DNA of 64,000 nucleotides. Source: Planctomycetota bacterium. Its GTDB lineage: Bacteria; Planctomycetota; J058. The stretch is from NCBI GenBank assembly GCA_019636275.1, contig JAHBXY010000033.1:1-64000 (forward strand), given 5' to 3'. The notes under the pieces were generated by a model. The model worked only from the letters and a program-made list of their open reading frames with translations, was not told the DNA's origin and did not search any database. Numbering within the stretch: position 1 is the first letter of the stretch; every line of letters begins with the position of its first letter. Positions 55,660 to 63,526 of the stretch are shown piece after piece. Both the position numbers and the translations under genes were made by a program.

Positions 55660-57387
55660 GTGCGCCTGAAGTCGGAGATGCACGCGATCATCGGCATGTG
55701 CGCCGCGGCGGCCTTCGTGGTCACCGGCGTGATCGCGTGGTTCGAGGTGCGCCGCGTCCACCGGGTCGAGGTCCGCGCCCAGGGCGAGACCATGGGCCTG
55801 TTCCTGGCCCGCGCCTGCGCGCTGGCCATGCGCGGCCCCAACCAGCGCGACGACCTCGAGGCGGTGCTCACGATCCGCGGCGGCGACCAGGAGCCGCCCG
55901 TGGTCAGCGCCGCCGTCTACGACGCGCGGCAGGAGCAGGTCCTCCTGCGCGTGGGCAGCACGCCGCGCGAGGTGGGGCTGGCCGAGCTGCGCACCGCGCT
56001 GGAGGTCCTCGAGCCCGGGCGCGTGCTCGTGGCCGACGGCGCGGACGCCGGCCGCGAGGGGCCGCGCGGGGAGGAGCTGGTCGAGTTCACGGTGCCGATC
56101 GTCGACGGCCCCGAGCGCGTGGGCGTCCTGCACCTGGCCCTGCGCGCGGCGCCCGCCTCGGTGTGGGCGACGACCTTCACGATCATGCTCGGCGCGGCCG
56201 TCATGGTCGGCGCGCTGTGGCTCATGCTCTACAAGATGATCAACGGGCGGATCCTTCGCCCGATCCTCTCGCTCACGCAGGCGATCATGCGCGTGCGCGC
56301 GGGCGACGTGACCGCGCGGGTCGAGATCCAGCGCCGCGACGAGCTGGGCACGCTGGCCGAGAGCTTCAACGAGCTGATCGGGATCCTCATCGAGCGCGAC
56401 TCGCTCCAGCAGCGCCTCGAGGAGGCCAACCGCCTGGCCGAGGCGCACCGGCGGCTCAACGACGCCCACCGCCAGCTCAAGGAGGCGCAGGAGCAGCTCA
56501 TCCTCAACGAGAAGCACGCCTCGCTGGGCCGCCTCGTGCACGGGCTGAACCACGAGCTGAACAACCCGCTCTCGGCCGCCAAGAACATGGTCCCGCCGCT
56601 CGAGGCGGCGATCGCCTGCCTGCGCGAGCGGCTCCGCCCGTCGCCGCCGCCGCCCGCGCCCGCGGGCGAGGTCGACGGCGAGGCCGCCGCCGGGGCGCCC
56701 GCGCCGCCCGCGCCGCCGCTGCCGCCCGAGGTCGTGGAGAGCCTCGACGACGCGGCCGAGGCGGCGCAGGTGATCGCGCGCTCGGTCCTGCGCGCGATCA
56801 ACATCGTGCGCGACCTGGGCCAGTTCTCCAAGCTCGGCACGGCCGACCTCGAGGAGGTGGCCCTCGCGGCGATCGTCAACGAGGCCGTGACCGCCTGCGC
56901 GCAGGAGCTCGGGCCGGGCCAGCGCGTGATCGTCCAGGTGGACGTCCCGGAGGTCGACGGCGGCCCGCTCAAGCTCAAGGCCTTCCCCAGCCTCCTCACG
57001 CAGGTGTTCGTGAACCTGCTCACGAACTCCGCCCAAGCGATCGAGGGGCCGGGCAAGGTGCGGGTCGCGGCGCGCCTGCTCCCCGGCAAGGACCGCGTGC
57101 GGATCGAGGTCGAGGACACGGGCCCCGGGATCCCGAAGGAGCACCTGTCCAAGGTCTTCGAGCCGTTCTTCACCACGAAGGAGCCGGGCCGCGGCACCGG
57201 CCTCGGGCTGGCGATCTGCCTGGGCGTGGTCGAGAAGCACGGCGGCGCGATCGAGGCCCTGAAGCGCCGCCGAGGGGCCTGCTTCGTGATCGAGCTGCCG
57301 CGGGAGCCGCAGGTCAAGCCGCACGACCCGCGCCAGTCGGCGTCGCTCTTCTCGGGCAGCACGATCACCCTGGCCCCGACGGTGTGA
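55660..57387 (+). CDS. Membrane sensor histidine kinase (HAMP, NtrB-like)
   Basis: The product is 575 residues from GTG. Two membrane helices (about 8-26, IIGMCAAAAFVVTGVIAWF, and about 172-194, TIMLGAAVMVGALWLMLY) enclose a periplasmic sensor domain. A HAMP domain (NGRILRPILSLTQAIMRVRAGD) and a coiled coil follow. The H-box is LVHGLNHELNNPLSAAKNM. After a proline-rich insert come the N-box (FVNLLTNSAQAI), G1 (EDTGPGIP), F (FEPFFTTKEPG) and G2 (GTGLGLAI). It phosphorylates, by inference, the NtrC-type regulator encoded 109 bases downstream. The GTGTGATCGACG motif overlaps its stop codon. Confidence 0.95.
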   Translation: MRLKSEMHAIIGMCAAAAFVVTGVIAWFEVRRVHRVEVRAQGETMGLFLARACALAMRGPNQRDDLEAVLTIRGGDQEPPVVSAAVYDARQEQVLLRVGSTPREVGLAELRTALEVLEPGRVLVADGADAGREGPRGEELVEFTVPIVDGPERVGVLHLALRAAPASVWATTFTIMLGAAVMVGALWLMLYKMINGRILRPILSLTQAIMRVRAGDVTARVEIQRRDELGTLAESFNELIGILIERDSLQQRLEEANRLAEAHRRLNDAHRQLKEAQEQLILNEKHASLGRLVHGLNHELNNPLSAAKNMVPPLEAAIACLRERLRPSPPPPAPAGEVDGEAAAGAPAPPAPPLPPEVVESLDDAAEAAQVIARSVLRAINIVRDLGQFSKLGTADLEEVALAAIVNEAVTACAQELGPGQRVIVQVDVPEVDGGPLKLKAFPSLLTQVFVNLLTNSAQAIEGPGKVRVAARLLPGKDRVRIEVEDTGPGIPKEHLSKVFEPFFTTKEPGRGTGLGLAICLGVVEKHGGAIEALKRRRGACFVIELPREPQVKPHDPRQSASLFSGSTITLAPTV

Positions 57388-57393
57388 TCGACG
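57381..57393 (+). repeat. GGTGTGATCGACG motif at kinase stop
   Basis: The TGA stop of the kinase gene is part of this motif, which recurs at three other gene 3' ends (17912-17937, 51815-51833, 58977-58995). Confidence 0.45.
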
Positions 57394-57461
57394 CGTCACG
57401 GTCCGATGCGGGCACCACCCGGCGGCGCTCGGTGCCCTGGGCCGGACGGTCGCCGGTCGGC

Positions 57462-57467
57462 TAGACT
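57462..57467 (+). promoter_or_regulatory. TAGACT -10-like box before NtrC-type gene
   Basis: TAGACT in the 109-base gap between kinase and regulator is the same hexamer as the -10 at 1873-1878. It would permit separate transcription of the regulator from near 57474. No good -35 was seen. Confidence 0.35.
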
Positions 57468-57496
57468 CTGGCTCCGAAGGTCGGGGGTGAGGATCC

Positions 57497-58972
57497 GTGA
57501 ACGAGCTCGACTATCGGGGCTTCCGGGTCATCGTGGTCGACGACGAGCCGGAGCAGCTCCAGGTCTTCCGGCTCAACTTCCGCCGGGACTTCGACCTCCA
57601 GCTCGCGGGCTCGGCGCCCGAGGCGCTCGAGATGCTCCGCGGCGCCGAGGCGGCGGTCCTGCTCACGGACCAGCGCATGCCCGGGATGAGCGGCGTCGAG
57701 CTGCTCGAGCAGGCCAAGGAGGTGCGGCCCGACACCGTGCGCATGGTCGTCACGGCCTACAAGGACGCGGCCTCGATCCTCGACGCCGTGAACAAGGGCG
57801 ACGTCTACCGCTACGTGGTCAAGCCGTGGAACGTCGACGAGATGCGCATCACCGTGCGGCGCGCGATCGAGCGCTACGTGATGGCCAAGGAGAACCAGCG
57901 GCTCATCGAGCAGCTCAAGGCCGTCAACGCCTACCTCGAGTCGGAGATCCAGCACGAGTGGGACTGGTCGGGGATCGTCGGCGCCCAGGGCGGCATGAAG
58001 CGCGTCATGGAGGACGTGCAGAAGGTCGCCACGACGCGCTCCACGGTCCTGATCCGCGGCGAGACCGGCACGGGCAAGGAGCTGATCGCGCGCTCGATCC
58101 ACCACGCCAGCCCGCGCGCGGGCAAGCCCATGGTGAAGATCAACTGCGCGGCGATCCCCGAGACGCTGCTCGAGAGCGAGCTCTTCGGCTACGAGAAGGG
58201 CGCCTTCACCGGCGCCGAGAAGCGCAAGCCGGGCCGCTTCGAGCTGGCCGACGGGGGCACGCTCTTCCTGGACGAGATCGGCGACATCTCGGCGCCGCTG
58301 CAGACGAAGCTCCTGCGCGTCCTCCAGGAGCGCGAGTTCGAGCGCGTGGGCGGCCTCGAGACGATCAAGGTCGACGTGCGCGTGGTCAGCGCCACGCACC
58401 GCAACCTCGAGCAGATGGTCCAGGAGGGGAAGTTCCGCGAGGACCTCTACTTCCGGCTCAACGTCTTCCCCGTCAACGTGCCGCCGCTGCGCAAGCGCCA
58501 GGGCGACATCCCCGAGCTCGCCCGCTACTTCCTGCGCCGCCACGCGCAGGAGAACGGGCGCCCGCTCCTGCGCGACTTCTCGGCCGACGCCATGTCGCGC
58601 CTGGTCTCCTACCCCTGGCCAGGCAACGTGCGCGAGCTGGAGAACGTCATCGAGCGGGCCGTGATCCTCTGCGCCGAGGGCGAGCGGATCGAGGCCAACG
58701 ACCTGCGCTTCCTCGACCTCGGCGCCCGGCCCAAGGCCCCCGAGCTCGCCGAGGCCGCCTCGCCCGAGGCGCCGCTCCCCGACGTCCTCGACCGGATCGA
58801 GCGCGAGGAGCTGGTGCGGGCCATGGAGGAGGCGCAGGGCTCGAAGGCCGCCGCCGCCCGCGCGCTCGGGATCAACCGCAGCACGCTCTACTACCGGCTG
58901 CGCAAGCACGGCCTCGCCGAGCGCTACGGCCTTCCGCCGGAGAACGAGCCCACGGCCGAAGAGAAGGCCTGA
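57497..58972 (+). CDS. NtrC-family sigma-54-dependent response regulator
   Basis: The product is 491 residues from GTG. The receiver has VVDDEPEQ, the phospho-acceptor in [13 protein letters not shown], and KPW near 110. The AAA+ module is intact: [22 protein letters not shown] in [27 protein letters not shown] and [13 protein letters not shown]. The Fis helix-turn-helix is [20 protein letters not shown]. It should activate sigma-54 promoters on signal from the adjacent kinase. The only clear sigma-54 promoter in the window is at 42052-42067. Confidence 0.96.
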   Translation: MNELDYRGFRVIVVDDEPEQLQVFRLNFRRDFDLQLAGSAPEALEMLRGAEAAVLLTDQRMPGMSGVELLEQAKEVRPDTVRMVVTAYKDAASILDAVNKGDVYRYVVKPWNVDEMRITVRRAIERYVMAKENQRLIEQLKAVNAYLESEIQHEWDWSGIVGAQGGMKRVMEDVQKVATTRSTVLIRGETGTGKELIARSIHHASPRAGKPMVKINCAAIPETLLESELFGYEKGAFTGAEKRKPGRFELADGGTLFLDEIGDISAPLQTKLLRVLQEREFERVGGLETIKVDVRVVSATHRNLEQMVQEGKFREDLYFRLNVFPVNVPPLRKRQGDIPELARYFLRRHAQENGRPLLRDFSADAMSRLVSYPWPGNVRELENVIERAVILCAEGERIEANDLRFLDLGARPKAPELAEAASPEAPLPDVLDRIEREELVRAMEEAQGSKAAAARALGINRSTLYYRLRKHGLAERYGLPPENEPTAEEKA

Positions 58973-58976
58973 ACTG

Positions 58977-58995
58977 GCGTGATCGACGGCTGCGG
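58977..58995 (+). repeat. GCGTGATCGACGGCTGCGG motif after regulator gene
   Basis: It lies four bases after the TGA stop and matches 51815-51833 in 18 of 19 positions. It is followed by a stem-loop around 59009-59055 (GACCGCTCTCGCTCG pairing with CGAGCGAGCGGGGC) that may terminate the two-component operon. Confidence 0.5.
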
Positions 58996-59055
58996 CGCGG
59001 CGCGCTCGGTGACCGCTCTCGCTCGTCCATCAGGTCGAGCGAGCGGGGCGCGCGG

Positions 59056-59353
59056 TCACAGCGGCCGTCGCTTGTAAGGATGTCCACGTCGCGGAGCGGG
59101 ACCCTGCTCCGATCCGCAGTGACGCGCCTGTCGCCCTCGCTCCGGCCCGCTTCGCGGCCTGCGCTCGGGGATGCGCGCCACCGCTCGATCTGGTCGCCTC
59201 GCTCTCACAGCGGCCGTCGCTCGTGTTGACTTCCACGTCATGGAGCGGGACCCTTGCTCCGATCCGCAGTGAGGCACCTGTCGCCCTCGCTCCGGCCGCT
59301 TCGCGGCCTTCGCTCGGGGATGCGCGCCACCGCTCGATCTGCTCGCTTCGCTC
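59056..59353. repeat. 149-bp direct duplication
   Basis: Unit one (59056-59204) and unit two (59205-59353) are adjacent near-identical copies starting TCACAGCGGCCGTCGCT, with the shared inner text CTGTCGCCCTCGCTCCGG and GATGCGCGCCACCGCTCGAT. They differ by scattered substitutions and small indels. No open frame fits, so this is an intergenic tandem duplication. Confidence 0.75.
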
Positions 59354-59356
59354 TCA

Positions 59357-59422
59357 GATCGAGCGGTGAGCGCGGTCAGATCAAGCGGTGAGCGCGGTCA
59401 GATCGAGCGGTGAGCGCGGTCA
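59357..59422. repeat. Three 22-bp tandem repeats reaching into a stop codon
   Basis: GATCGAGCGGTGAGCGCGGT plus CA is repeated at 59357-59378, 59379-59400 (one change) and 59401-59422. The last copy supplies the TGA stop of the minus-strand gene ending at 59420. Confidence 0.75.
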
Positions 59423-60703
59423 CTCCCCGTGCGCGTCGTCGGGGACGCCCGCCTGCGCCAGGCCGGCGCGCGCGGCGGCGGCGACCTGGGGGTCGGCGTC
59501 GCGAGCCAGGGCGGCGAGGGCGCGCTGCGCCTCGTCGAACTCGGCCAGCGTGCGCAGCTCGTGCGCGATCCCCAGGCGCACGGCGGCGTTCTTGTCGGCG
59601 GCGTAGGTGACGAGGTTCAGGAGGCGCGTCTCCTCGTCGTCGATCGCCACGAGCGCGGCCATCTTCACCGCGGCGGCGCTCGCCACCCGCAGGCGAGACA
59701 GGTTCTTCGTGTCGCCGGCCGCGCGCAGGTCGGCCTCGAGGCGCTCGGCCTCGGCCAGGGCGGCTGCCCACTGGCGGCTCGACTGCAGGCTCTGGACCTG
59801 CGCGAGGCGCTGGTCCAGGTCGGCGACGCCGCCGCCGGCCGCGAACAGGCCGCCGATCACCAGCCCGATCCCGAGGCACAGCGCCCCGGCGATCGCCACG
59901 ACCGCCGGCAGCCGGCGGTTCGACGCCTTCTGCCGCGGCGCCGCGTCGTCCTCGCGCGAGCTGCGCAGCCCCGCCCGGCCGCGGGTCGCCGCGGTCGTCG
60001 GGCGCTGCTTGCCCGGGCGGGCCTGCTCGGCGCGAGCCCGGGCCTTGGTCCGGGGACGGTCTGCCGCGGGGCGGTCGGGCGCGGGGCGGTCGGGCGCGGG
60101 GCGGTCGGGCCGCCGGGGCTTCTCGGTCGGAGCCGCCTGCTTGCCGCGCGCGCGCTTCGTGGGGCGCTCGGGGGCCGGCGTCGGCTTCTTGTCCTTCGCC
60201 TTTGACTTGCGCGGCTTCTTCGCCGGCGGCGCCTCGCTCTTGGCGGGGGCGGCCTTCTGCGCCGGCGCGGCCTTCTTGGCCGGCGCGGCCTTCTTCGCCG
60301 GCCGCGCCGGGGCGATCGGGAGGTCGCCCGAGAGCGTCAGCGGCGCGAGCTGATGCATCGACTCGCTCAGCGGCCGCGCGCGGCGCGAGCTGCGCAGCCG
60401 GCGCCGCTCGCCCAGGATCTCCTGGTCCTGCGAGCTGAGCCGGCGGGTGGTCCGGCTGGGGTCGTCGCCGCCCTTCTTGGGCCTGGGGGGACGCGCCTTG
60501 TCCGTGCCGGTGGCGCGCTCCTCCTTGACCCCGCCGTTCTTGCGCCGGGCCCGCCGACCCCCGGTCTCGGCCGAGCTCTGGGCGCTCGCCTCCGCGGGGA
60601 CGCGGATCTTCTCGCCGCAGTCGCGGCAGCGGCAACGCTTGCCGGCGTAGCGGTCAGGCAGCCGGTACGTCCGCGTGCACGAGCACGTGACCACGATGCT
60701 CAT
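59420..60703 (-). CDS. Zinc-ribbon protein with histone-H1-like Lys/Ala/Pro region and membrane helix
   Basis: The product is 427 residues. ATG at 60703 is chosen because MSIVVTCSCTRTYRLPDRYA begins a zinc ribbon (CSC...CRCRDCG) at about 7-35, common in planctomycete proteins. A long basic disordered part (about 60-290) contains PAKKAAPAKKAAPAQKAAP and PDRPAPDRPAPDRPA repeats. A membrane helix (about 302-325, LPAVVAIAGALCLGIGLVIGG) and a helical, HEAT-like tail follow. Function is unknown. The basic region might bind DNA or an acidic polymer. Upstream lies a relatively AT-rich promoter region (60790-60880). Confidence 0.75.
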   Translation of the reverse strand: MSIVVTCSCTRTYRLPDRYAGKRCRCRDCGEKIRVPAEASAQSSAETGGRRARRKNGGVKEERATGTDKARPPRPKKGGDDPSRTTRRLSSQDQEILGERRRLRSSRRARPLSESMHQLAPLTLSGDLPIAPARPAKKAAPAKKAAPAQKAAPAKSEAPPAKKPRKSKAKDKKPTPAPERPTKRARGKQAAPTEKPRRPDRPAPDRPAPDRPAADRPRTKARARAEQARPGKQRPTTAATRGRAGLRSSREDDAAPRQKASNRRLPAVVAIAGALCLGIGLVIGGLFAAGGGVADLDQRLAQVQSLQSSRQWAAALAEAERLEADLRAAGDTKNLSRLRVASAAAVKMAALVAIDDEETRLLNLVTYAADKNAAVRLGIAHELRTLAEFDEAQRALAALARDADPQVAAAARAGLAQAGVPDDAHGE

Positions 60704-60819
60704 GGGTTTGGCTCCTGCGTGGGGCGCCGCTCGGAGAGCGCGCCGCGTGCTGTGGGTGTCACCACCCGTTGCGCGCCATCTCACCGGCGGGTCATGGTCA
60801 CGGCAAGAGAATTCTTGCA

Positions 60820-60858
60820 GGGCTCGGGAATTACAGAGCTTCGACGAAGCTTTCCCGA
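60820..60858. terminator. Hairpin between TerB-like and zinc-ribbon genes
   Basis: AGCTTCG-A-CGAAGCT (60837-60851) forms a perfect 7-base stem flanked by GGGAA and TTCCC that extend it. It lies about 60 bases past the stop of the minus-strand gene ending at 60911. A terminator is likely. The region is noticeably less GC-rich than its surroundings. Confidence 0.5.
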
Positions 60859-60910
60859 TTCCTGACGCCCGGGTCGAGGAGGCGACGGACGTGACGCGCC
60901 GCGCTGAGCG

Positions 60911-62122
60911 TCAGCGCCCGCGCGCCGGCTTCTTCTTGGCGGCCGGCTTCTTCTTGGCGGCCGGCTTCTTCTTGGCGGCCGGCTTCTTCTTGGCGGCCGG
61001 CTTCTTCGCGCCCGACTTCTTCTTGGCGGCCGGCTTCTTCTTGGCGGCCGGCTTCTTCTTGGCGGCCGGCTTCTTCTTGGCGGCCGGCTTCTTCTTGGCG
61101 GCCGGCTTCTTCTTGGCGGCCGGCTTCTTCTTGGCGGCCGGCTTCTTCTTCTCGCCGGCGCCCTTCACGCCGTCCGTGACGCGCGCCGCCTCCTTCGTGC
61201 GTCGGGCCACGGGCTCCCCGGCGCGCGCCGGCCGCTCGCCGCTCGGCTCGGGGGCGGTGTCCTTCCGCGCGGCGGCCCGCGCCCCGGCGCCCCGCGACGG
61301 CCGTGCGCCGTCGCGCCGGAGGTCGGTCGCGGGCGCCAGCAGCGTGCCCGGCTCCCCGCCAGGCGGCGGCACGAGCAGCTCGGTCTGGGCACCGGACGCC
61401 AGGTCCGGCGCCTCCGGGAGGGCGTCCGCCGACGCGCCAAGGCTCTCGTAGGTCACGCGGTCGACCGCCTCGATCTCGCCCATGCGGGTCCAGCCCGCCG
61501 GGCCCTCGCTCACGTCGGCGGTCTCCTCGGGGGCGGCGGGCGCGCGCTCGTCGTCCGGCGCCGCCCAGGGCGCCGCCGGATCGCGCGGCTCCCCGCCGCG
61601 GTCGGCGTCGCTCACGCCAGGCGGCTCGGCGTCGGCGGGGAGGAACTCGAGCAGCATGTCCTGGAACTGCTCGAGCTCCAGCCCGAGCTTGAAGCCCAGC
61701 TCGCGAATGAACGTGTCCTCGGCGAAGTCCAGCTCGCCGTCGCTCTCGTGCACGGCGACGGCCAGCTCGAGCAGCTTGCGCTTGAACTCCACCGGCTCGT
61801 GCAGGAAGGGGCCCACGGCCTCGTCCATGTCGAAGCGGGCGGGGTCGAAGTCGGCCAGGCGCTGCACGAGCGCCGCCGGGAGCTCCTCTCGCGGCTGGAG
61901 GTCACGCAGGACCGAGCCGAGCCGCGCCACTTCGTCGGCGTCGACGGTCTCGCCCTGGCGGAACTCGGTCACGCGGCGGACGAGCGACTCGGGCGTCGGC
62001 TCCTGGCGCCAGATCGACTTGAGGAGCTCCTCGATCTTGTCGATCTCCGCCGCCTCGACGTGGTGATCGGCGTGCGCCGCGGCCAGGAGGATGTCTCCGA
62101 CCTGCTCGATCCGCTCGCGCAT
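60911..62122 (-). CDS. TerB-like domain protein with histone-H1-like KKKPAA tail
   Basis: The product is 403 residues. ATG at 62122 is taken, with an in-frame GTG nine bases upstream as alternative. Residues about 1-165 form an all-helical TerB/DjlA-type fold (ILLAAAHADHHVEAAEIDKI, LELAVAVHESDGELDFAEDTF). An acidic Ala/Pro linker follows (about 170-320). The end is a tail of about twelve hexapeptides KKKPAA, broken once by KKKSGAKKP. Such tails resemble histone H1 and bind DNA or RNA non-specifically. TerB domains have acidic metal-binding sites. The combination suggests a nucleoid- or polymer-associated protein. Confidence 0.8.
   Translation of the reverse strand: MRERIEQVGDILLAAAHADHHVEAAEIDKIEELLKSIWRQEPTPESLVRRVTEFRQGETVDADEVARLGSVLRDLQPREELPAALVQRLADFDPARFDMDEAVGPFLHEPVEFKRKLLELAVAVHESDGELDFAEDTFIRELGFKLGLELEQFQDMLLEFLPADAEPPGVSDADRGGEPRDPAAPWAAPDDERAPAAPEETADVSEGPAGWTRMGEIEAVDRVTYESLGASADALPEAPDLASGAQTELLVPPPGGEPGTLLAPATDLRRDGARPSRGAGARAAARKDTAPEPSGERPARAGEPVARRTKEAARVTDGVKGAGEKKKPAAKKKPAAKKKPAAKKKPAAKKKPAAKKKPAAKKKPAAKKKSGAKKPAAKKKPAAKKKPAAKKKPAAKKKPARGR
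60924..61149 (-). repeat. 18-bp coding tandem repeats (KKKPAA)
   Basis: The unit GGCTTCTTCTTGGCGGCC recurs about twelve times with almost no synonymous drift, apart from an interruption near 61008-61020. The nucleotide-level identity points to recent expansion by slippage or to conversion. Confidence 0.8.
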
Positions 62123-62278
62123 GGCACTCACCCTCGCTCTCGCCAGATCCACCGGGGGGGAGGCGCGCGGTGGCGCCCGGCGGGGATCGGCGGCGTCGTT
62201 CCCGCTGATCTTAGCTGATCCCCTCCGACAAGGAGGGGCTGCGAAACCGGGGGTGGTCGTCGGCGGTAGGAGCGGCAG

Positions 62279-62905
62279 GTGACCGAGGACCCCACGCGGA
62301 GCAGTCGAGACCACGCCGCGGACGACGCGGCGCAGGCGCCCTCGTCGCTCGACGGCGCCTGCCGCGCCGTCGAGGCGCTCCTCGCGGACCCCTGGCTGGA
62401 CCTGGCTGACTCCGTCCCCGATCCCGTCGCCGAGCACCTGCGCGGGTGCGCCGCATGTCGGGCCGGGCGCGGGGGCTACGCCCGCCTCGACGCCCTGCTC
62501 GCGGCCGAGCCGGCGCCGCCGGCTCCCGCCGACCTCGTGGGCAGCGTCCTGGCGCGGGTCGCCCGGCGGAGGGCGCACGACCAGGTGTGGGCGCGGCAGC
62601 AGGCGCTCGTCCTCGTCGCGGCCGCCGTCGCCGTGGCCGCCGGGCTGGCCCTGACCCCGGCGGATGCCCCGGGCGGGGCGGCGGCGGGCGAGTTCGTGCG
62701 CGCCGGCCTCGCCGCCCTGGCCACGCTCACGGCCGGCCTCGGCGCCCTGGGCGACGCCGCGGGCGGCCTCGTGCCCAGCCCGCCGCTCCTGCTCGTCGCT
62801 GCGCTCGTGCCGGCGCTGCTCCTCCTCGACGGCCTCGCCTGCCGGCGCGGCCTGATCGTCGACGGCCTCGCCGGGCGGCGTGGCCCTGGCCGCGGAGACC
62901 CATGA
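62279..62905 (+). CDS. Anti-sigma-type zinc-finger membrane protein
   Basis: The product is 208 residues from GTG. The N-terminal half has a zf-HC2-like H-x3-C-x2-C motif (VAEHLRGCAACRAG), as in ZAS-domain anti-sigma factors. It is followed by three hydrophobic segments (QQALVLVAAAVAVAAGLAL, FVRAGLAALATLTAGLGAL, LLLVAALVPALLLLDGLA). No sigma-factor gene is adjacent in the window. It may hold a sigma factor or another partner at the membrane. The next gene overlaps it by four bases (ATGA). Confidence 0.7.
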   Translation: MTEDPTRSSRDHAADDAAQAPSSLDGACRAVEALLADPWLDLADSVPDPVAEHLRGCAACRAGRGGYARLDALLAAEPAPPAPADLVGSVLARVARRRAHDQVWARQQALVLVAAAVAVAAGLALTPADAPGGAAAGEFVRAGLAALATLTAGLGALGDAAGGLVPSPPLLLVAALVPALLLLDGLACRRGLIVDGLAGRRGPGRGDP

Positions 62906-63480
62906 GAGTCGTCGTCCCCGCCCTCCTCGGCGTCGCCCTCCTCGCGGCGCCCGCCCTCGGCGCCGAGCCGGACCGCGACGGCGGCGCCGGCGCGCTGCTC
63001 GTCGGCCCCTTCCTCGCCGCCGTCGTGGCCTATCCGCTCGGTCTGGCCGTCCACTGCCTCGTCCTCGCCCACGCGCCGCGGCGCGGCGCCGGGCTCGTCG
63101 AGCAGGCCGAGGCGCACCGCTGGAAGTCGCTCCTCCTGGGCGCCGCCCACGCCGTGTTCCTCCTCCTGGCGCTGGCGGCGGCCGGCGGGCGCGCGCCGGG
63201 CCTCGCGGCGCTGGTCGCGTCGCTGTGGGCCCTGGCCGCCCTCGTCGGCGCGCACGGCCTGGCGAGAGCGCTCGGCGCCCGGGTCCTCGACGACCGCGCG
63301 AGCGAGCTCGGCGCCCTGGCGGTGGGCTGGTTCGTCATCGTGTTCGCGTCGGCCCTCCCCGGCCTCGGCTGGTTCCTCGGCGTCTACTGGGGGCTGCGGG
63401 CCACGGGCGCGGCGGTGCTCGCCCTCTTCGCGCCCGCCGCGCCCGCCGCGCCGGACGGGGGGCCCCTCCCGCCGCCCTGA
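62902..63480 (+). CDS. Membrane protein of unknown function
   Basis: The product is 192 residues from an ATG overlapping the previous stop. A signal-like start (MRVVVPALLGVALLAAPALG) is followed by about four membrane helices (LLVGPFLAAVVAYPLGLAVH, SLLLGAAHAVFLLLALAAA, LAALVASLWALAALVGAHG, LAVGWFVIVFASALPGLGWF). No family is recognised. It is coupled to the zinc-finger membrane protein, so the two probably act together. Confidence 0.7.
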   Translation: MRVVVPALLGVALLAAPALGAEPDRDGGAGALLVGPFLAAVVAYPLGLAVHCLVLAHAPRRGAGLVEQAEAHRWKSLLLGAAHAVFLLLALAAAGGRAPGLAALVASLWALAALVGAHGLARALGARVLDDRASELGALAVGWFVIVFASALPGLGWFLGVYWGLRATGAAVLALFAPAAPAAPDGGPLPPP

Positions 63481-63511
63481 TCCCCGCCCTGACCGGGGAC
63501 GCAGGCCGCGC

Positions 63512-63517
63512 TATGAT
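63512..63517 (+). promoter_or_regulatory. TATGAT -10 box before last gene
   Basis: TATGAT matches the -10 consensus at 5 of 6 positions and lies nine bases before the ATG at 63527. It is another candidate for a very short leader. The AGGAG at 63521-63525 is too close to the ATG to act as a normal ribosome site. Confidence 0.4.
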
Positions 63518-63526
63518 CCGAGGAGC

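Noticed and set aside
60784..60910. Possible tRNA or sigma-54 promoter in the AT-richer gap
   Set aside because: No cloverleaf could be drawn. GG and GC are 13 bases apart in GGCAAGAGAATTCTTGC, not 10. The hairpin fits a terminator.
60924..61149. CRISPR-like regular repeat array
   Set aside because: The 18-bp units have no spacers and encode KKKPAA in frame with a longer protein.
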